Source: UBA4810 sp002479215 (GTDB lineage: Bacteria > Desulfobacterota > Syntrophia > Syntrophales > Smithellaceae). From it: DNA of 64,000 bases. The notes under the pieces are model-generated. The model was given only the letters and a program-made list of their open reading frames with translations, did no database searches and was not told the DNA's origin. Each line of letters starts with the position of its first letter. The first letter of the stretch is position 1. The stretch is from contig JBEKVB010000011.1 in the NCBI GenBank assembly GCA_049514435.1, forward strand, positions 38,884 through 102,883. Direction: 5' to 3'. Shown in pieces: positions 60,429-64,000 of this stretch. Made by a program: the position numbers and the translations under genes.

Positions 60429-61079
60429 CTAATTTGAAGATTCTTTAATCGCCTGATAAACATCATTGATAATTTGTTGGGAAAGAATTTTCAACGCTTG
60501 ACTCATAGCCTGGCAGTAGCCGCGCGGCGTTTGTTCGGTCAATAATTCTTCTTGGTGATACTTTTTTTGAAAAATTATCCGCTTATTCGCTTTCACTTGG
60601 TTGGAATTTTTCAATGTTATCTCCAAACTGATGACGGCAACCTTGCTATTTTTTTCTATACGCAAGAAAAATTCTCCAATACCGCCCTGGAGAAGAAAAC
60701 CGGCTTCTTCCACAGTATAGCGAGAAAAAACGGCACGAAAAAGCCCGCTTGCCTGCATGTCTCTTAATAGGTTATCCGCTACCATATCGGCGGGGTTGAC
60801 TGCCCAGCGGTTGTAATTAAAGAAATCGAGAGAATAATTATCGGTCCGAAAAATCATGTTTTGAGTATTATAGGCGGAATTAATGGTGAAACGGTCAAAC
60901 CTTATTGTTCGATCAAATGGAGTTTGTTTTTCCCAGGTGGGAGCCTGATAATCCAGGAGAAAATATTCAATCTCATACTGAGGCTTTCCGCCAATTGAGC
61001 ATGCTTGAATTACAAGAAAGAAAAAAATGAAGCAAATAATTCGACTGTAAATTTTCCTCGATGCTGGATATTTTCCCAT
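60429..61079 (-). CDS. ABC transport auxiliary lipoprotein (PqiC-like)
   Basis: A 216-residue lipoprotein: a signal segment (IICFIFFFLVIQAC) with the lipobox ending IQAC, then a domain with YEIEYFLLDYQAPTW, NMIFRTDNYSLDFFNYNRWA and NNLLRDMQASGLF-like segments, and VISLEITLKNSNQ, of the ABC_trans_aux/PqiC kind. The Gln at -2 of the lipobox is unusual. ATG 61079 is preferred to 61154, which lies inside mlaD. It probably works with the MCE protein in lipid transport. Confidence 0.75.
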   Translation of the reverse strand: MGKYPASRKIYSRIICFIFFFLVIQACSIGGKPQYEIEYFLLDYQAPTWEKQTPFDRTIRFDRFTINSAYNTQNMIFRTDNYSLDFFNYNRWAVNPADMVADNLLRDMQASGLFRAVFSRYTVEEAGFLLQGGIGEFFLRIEKNSKVAVISLEITLKNSNQVKANKRIIFQKKYHQEELLTEQTPRGYCQAMSQALKILSQQIINDVYQAIKESSN

Positions 61080-61092
61080 TTTTTTTCCGTAA

Positions 61093-61812
61093 TCATTCCA
61101 TAATTTTTTTAGGCGGCGCCGGCCTTTTAAAAAACAATTCCGACGGATTATCATTTATGCTCTCTGAAAATGCTTGCAGGTTTTCCATGGTGACGCGAAG
61201 ATTTTCCATTGATTTATCTATGTTAGCTGTTGTGGATTCCAGATTGGCCATAATATTGTTGGTATGTTTCCCCCCTAAAAAAGTTTCCACTGCCTTGGTA
61301 GTGTTCTTCAACTGATCGGCTAGTCCACTGAAGTCAACTGCTTTTATGTTTTTCATTATCTCGTTTGTATCGGCTAAAATGCGGCTGATCTCGGAACGAC
61401 GCGAGGGTATAACGGGGTACTTTGTTTTAAAGCCAATAGCGGGAGAGCTTGATTTTTCACCCGGTTTAACTTGATCTAATTCGATGAAAACGATTCCGGT
61501 AATGCCTGCTGTCCTTAATTGAGTCTCCGTATGGCTTTGCAGGTCTTCAGCCAAATTGACTTTCATCACCACTTCAATCAACCGGTAATCCGGCGCGACA
61601 TTAATGCTTTTGACCTTGCCAACTTCCACACCACGATATTTAACTGCGGAATCGGCCTGCAGACCTTGAACCGATTCGTCAAAATAGGTGACATAGGTAG
61701 AACCGGACATGAAAAAGTCAGCAGCACCTATCCAGATAATGATAATTACGGCAATCAGCGTACCGACGATTACAAAAAGACCGAGTAAAAATTTAGAAGC
61801 TCTACTTGCCAT
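61093..61812 (-). CDS. mlaD: MCE-domain lipid transport protein
   Basis: A 239-residue protein with one N-terminal membrane helix (FLLGLFVIVGTLIAVIIIIW), then the MCE domain (about residues 38-115; YVTYFDESVQGLQADSAVKY, GVEVGKVKSINV, AGITGIVFIELDQ) and a helical C-terminal part. MCE proteins form a hexameric channel that carries phospholipids between membranes. It overlaps the ATPase gene by 11 bases. Confidence 0.88.
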   Translation of the reverse strand: MASRASKFLLGLFVIVGTLIAVIIIIWIGAADFFMSGSTYVTYFDESVQGLQADSAVKYRGVEVGKVKSINVAPDYRLIEVVMKVNLAEDLQSHTETQLRTAGITGIVFIELDQVKPGEKSSSPAIGFKTKYPVIPSRRSEISRILADTNEIMKNIKAVDFSGLADQLKNTTKAVETFLGGKHTNNIMANLESTTANIDKSMENLRVTMENLQAFSESINDNPSELFFKRPAPPKKIME

Positions 61813-62611
61813 ATGATGTACTCAGGGAATCAACCTCAGGCAGTTGCCTTAAAAAAAAGCTGCGTACTCTCGGATCCGTAGATTTTTCCTTCAAGTCCAG
61901 TGGACTACCTTCAGCAATAATTCCTTTAGCTGTTTTGTCCAACATTACTACTCTATGGGCAATTTTGCAAATAGATTCTAATTCATGGGTAACAATAACC
62001 ATTGTCGTTCCCAGTGCTTCATTAGTTTTAATAATTAAGTCATCCAATTCGACTGCCGTGACCGGATCGAGCCCGGCAGATAGTTCATCAAAAAAAAGCA
62101 CGATAGGGTCAAGAGCCATAGCCCGGGCTATGCCTGCTCTTTTTTTCATTCCGCCGGATAACTCCGACGGAAAATGATTTTCATACCCGGCCAGATTGAC
62201 CATGCCTAATTTCATTTTGATAATCATATCTATCGTCGCGGAATCAAGGTTAGTATATTCCTGCAAAGGCAGGGCGATGTTGTCACTCAATCTCATCGAA
62301 CTGAATAAAGCGCTGGATTGAAAAAGAACCCCGATATTTTGCCGATATTCGTTTAGCTCTTCTTCAGTAGCAGAAATAATATCTCTGCCGCGAAACATAA
62401 CTCTGCCGGCGAAAGGTTTTTGCAGCCCAATCATAATCTTCAAAAGTGTCGATTTGCCGCAACCGCTTTCACCGACAACAACCAATATTTCGCCCTTATT
62501 TACCTGAAAACTTACCCCTTCAAATACAATATTACTGCCAAAGCGGGCAGCTAGATTTTCTACGACGAGTATTGGTTTGTTATCCGGCGACTGCAAAAAT
62601 TGCTCCTTCAC
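61802..62611 (-). CDS. mlaF: Phospholipid ABC transporter ATPase
   Basis: A 269-residue ATPase: Walker A VVGESGCGKSTLLKIMIG, the Q-loop GVLFQSSALFSSMRLSDNI, signature ELSGGMKKRAGIARAMALD and Walker B IVLFFDELSAGLDP, the MlaF/Ttg2A type. It drives the MlaE permease encoded just upstream, with which it overlaps by four bases. Confidence 0.92.
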   Translation of the reverse strand: MKEQFLQSPDNKPILVVENLAARFGSNIVFEGVSFQVNKGEILVVVGESGCGKSTLLKIMIGLQKPFAGRVMFRGRDIISATEEELNEYRQNIGVLFQSSALFSSMRLSDNIALPLQEYTNLDSATIDMIIKMKLGMVNLAGYENHFPSELSGGMKKRAGIARAMALDPIVLFFDELSAGLDPVTAVELDDLIIKTNEALGTTMVIVTHELESICKIAHRVVMLDKTAKGIIAEGSPLDLKEKSTDPRVRSFFLRQLPEVDSLSTSYGK

Positions 62612-63759
62612 CTTATGTAATATAATGTAACCGCGAAAATTGAATCCACCACAACAATAAGAAAAATTGCAGAAACAACTGCGGAAGTAGTAAATTTCCC
62701 CACGTCCTGTGCCCCGGCGCGAACTTGAAATCCTCTCTGACAGCCAATCCCGGCGATAAGTCCGGCAAAAACAGCGGCTTTAGCCAGACTGGTTACTACG
62801 TCAAACACTTTAATGGTTTTTAGGGATTGCGTAAGATAGGTATTTGCAGTGAGATCTAGTCCGGTTACACCGACAATCAAACCGCCGAAAACACCGAAAA
62901 AATCAGCATAGATTGTTAAAACCGGAACCACTATTATCATCGCGAATACCTTGGGTACAGTCAGCAATCGAACGGCATCAAAGCCCATAGTGCTTAGAGC
63001 ATCAACTTCTTCGTTGACCACCATGGTGCCGATTTCAGCGGCAAAGGCCGATCCGGAGCGGCCGGCGACCAAGATGGCCGTCATAATAGGGCCAAGTTCC
63101 TTGACCATCGCAAAACTAACAAGGGAAGGGACATAAATATTGGCGCCGACTTGTTTTAGCTGTAAAAAGGACATAAAAGCAATAATAAGCCCGATCAACA
63201 CGCTGATTAGTCCGACAATCGGCAAACCATCTACGCCGGCTCGTTTCATGTAAAAAAGAACATCTTTGATTCTCAAGGATCGCGGATGTATAATGGTATA
63301 AAAAATGTCGGATAACAGTTCACCGACAAACGTTACAACGTTCTCAAAATCACGGATAAGATGCAAAAATAATTCTCCAACTTGGATCAAAAAGAGGTCT
63401 TGTCGCGTTTTAGCTTTAAATGGAGTTTTAGTCAGCGCCTGTTCATGAATAACACTGAAAATTCCTTTTGTTTCCTCATTTAAATTAACCAAAGAGCAAT
63501 TGATGTTGGCAACGGCCGCATCCTTTTGGATTTGAATCACGGCTAAAGCCGCGGCACTATCCAAATAAGATATACCGGAAAAATCTATGCTGATTTCTTG
63601 CGGTTTTTGCTGATAGATCAGTTGTTTGATTTCTTCGGTAAAGACTTTTAAATTTTTTAGCCCAAAGTCTCCCGTCAGATAAATAACAAAGATCGAGTTC
63701 TTTTTTTCGGATGATATTTTGTAGAGTTTTAACCAATCCTGTTCGCTATGCATAAACAT
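62608..63759 (-). CDS. mlaE: Phospholipid ABC transporter permease with N-terminal STAS domain
   Basis: A 383-residue protein. Residues about 15-115 form a STAS domain (SIDFSGISYLDSAAALAVIQ), comparable to the separate MlaB protein of enterics; residues about 140-383 are the MlaE permease (VDGLPIVGLISVLIGLIIAF, VKELGPIMTAILVAGRSGSA, VDALSTMGFDAVRLLTVPKV). The fusion is known in non-enteric bacteria. It is the first gene of the operon, with a promoter candidate upstream. Confidence 0.92.
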   Translation of the reverse strand: MFMHSEQDWLKLYKISSEKKNSIFVIYLTGDFGLKNLKVFTEEIKQLIYQQKPQEISIDFSGISYLDSAAALAVIQIQKDAAVANINCSLVNLNEETKGIFSVIHEQALTKTPFKAKTRQDLFLIQVGELFLHLIRDFENVVTFVGELLSDIFYTIIHPRSLRIKDVLFYMKRAGVDGLPIVGLISVLIGLIIAFMSFLQLKQVGANIYVPSLVSFAMVKELGPIMTAILVAGRSGSAFAAEIGTMVVNEEVDALSTMGFDAVRLLTVPKVFAMIIVVPVLTIYADFFGVFGGLIVGVTGLDLTANTYLTQSLKTIKVFDVVTSLAKAAVFAGLIAGIGCQRGFQVRAGAQDVGKFTTSAVVSAIFLIVVVDSIFAVTLYYIR

Positions 63760-63821
63760 TAATTTGGGGGTTAAGTAGAAAAGATATTTTTTAAAGACAA
63801 ATATTCAAAATATTTTAGGAT

Positions 63822-63850
63822 AGTAAACGCGTTCACGGCAATTTTGTCAA
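63822..63850 (-). promoter_or_regulatory. Candidate mla operon promoter
   Basis: On the - strand, TTGACA at 63850-63845, a 17-base spacer and TTTACT at 63827-63822 (four of six). It lies about 65 bases before the mlaE start. The sequence from 63851 to 64000 shows no gene. Confidence 0.5.
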
Positions 63851-64000
63851 TGCCAAATTGAGCCATGCCATCTGTAATATTTTTCACATTTCGTTCAACG
63901 GCTTTAATATTTCATTTAAAAAGAGTGACAAAAAAGGGATATTAATTGATGAATGTTTTTGACGGTAGTTGATAAATAACTAGTATAATCATGTATTTAA

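Noticed and set aside
1..64000. CRISPR arrays, tRNA or rRNA genes, phage genes, toxin-antitoxin pairs
   Set aside because: No regular spaced repeats, no cloverleaf with CCA-end features noticed, and no phage or toxin families among the frames.

Overview
The window reads as one chromosomal stretch of a Gram-negative bacterium. The single LolC/E-type protein, the BamA with an extra N-terminal domain, the STAS-MlaE fusion and the lpxD-lpxA-oxidoreductase-aminotransferase-lpxB order suggest a deltaproteobacterium-like lineage (Desulfobacterota, perhaps Syntrophales). That placement is inference from family resemblance; no rRNA or tRNA gene is visible.

Left part (1-38600): a surface-polysaccharide locus, nearly all on the + strand. 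It opens with a WaaL-type ligase (- strand), two family 2 glycosyltransferases, a YdcF-like protein, a PglC-type phosphosugar transferase, a WbpM/CapD-type dehydratase and a family 9 glycosyltransferase. Next come the ABC exporter genes wzm and wzt. After them lies a mosaic of about 25 kb: methyltransferase-glycosyltransferase fusions, nucleotide-sugar enzymes (RmlC-like, RmlD-like, four other SDR proteins, a UDP-sugar dehydrogenase), and polytopic membrane proteins. Six methyltransferases or methyltransferase domains lie in the locus. The likely product is a heavily modified O-antigen assembled in the cytoplasm on undecaprenyl phosphate, exported by Wzm/Wzt and ligated by the WaaL-like protein.

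This mosaic shows many recombination scars: two genes whose 3' ends are repeated beyond an inserted gene, a 41-bp 5' border shared by two unrelated inserted genes, a transaldolase tail left behind an insertion, a glycosyltransferase pseudogene, a gene with an in-frame stop, a gene lacking a standard start codon, an IS3-type remnant and a C10 tract that could switch a bifunctional enzyme on and off.

Middle part (38767-57188, - strand): one long, tightly packed gene series for the outer membrane, in transcription order lysS, lolC/E, lolD, bamA, skp/ompH, lpxD, lpxA, gnnA-like, gnnB-like, lpxB, msbA, lpxK, lpxL-like, waaF-like, gmhB, waaC-like and a small Trm112-like gene. It covers lipoprotein sorting, barrel assembly, lipid A synthesis and flipping, and inner-core heptose addition. 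The gnnA/gnnB pair between lpxA and lpxB suggests a lipid A backbone with 2,3-diamino-2,3-dideoxyglucose.

Right part (57219-64000): ssb, divergent from lysS with overlapping promoters; tatA; a RodZ-like HTH membrane protein; suhB; and an mla-type phospholipid transport operon (mlaE with STAS domain, mlaF, mlaD, an auxiliary lipoprotein) followed by a YjbQ-family gene. The last 240 bases hold only the presumed mla promoter.
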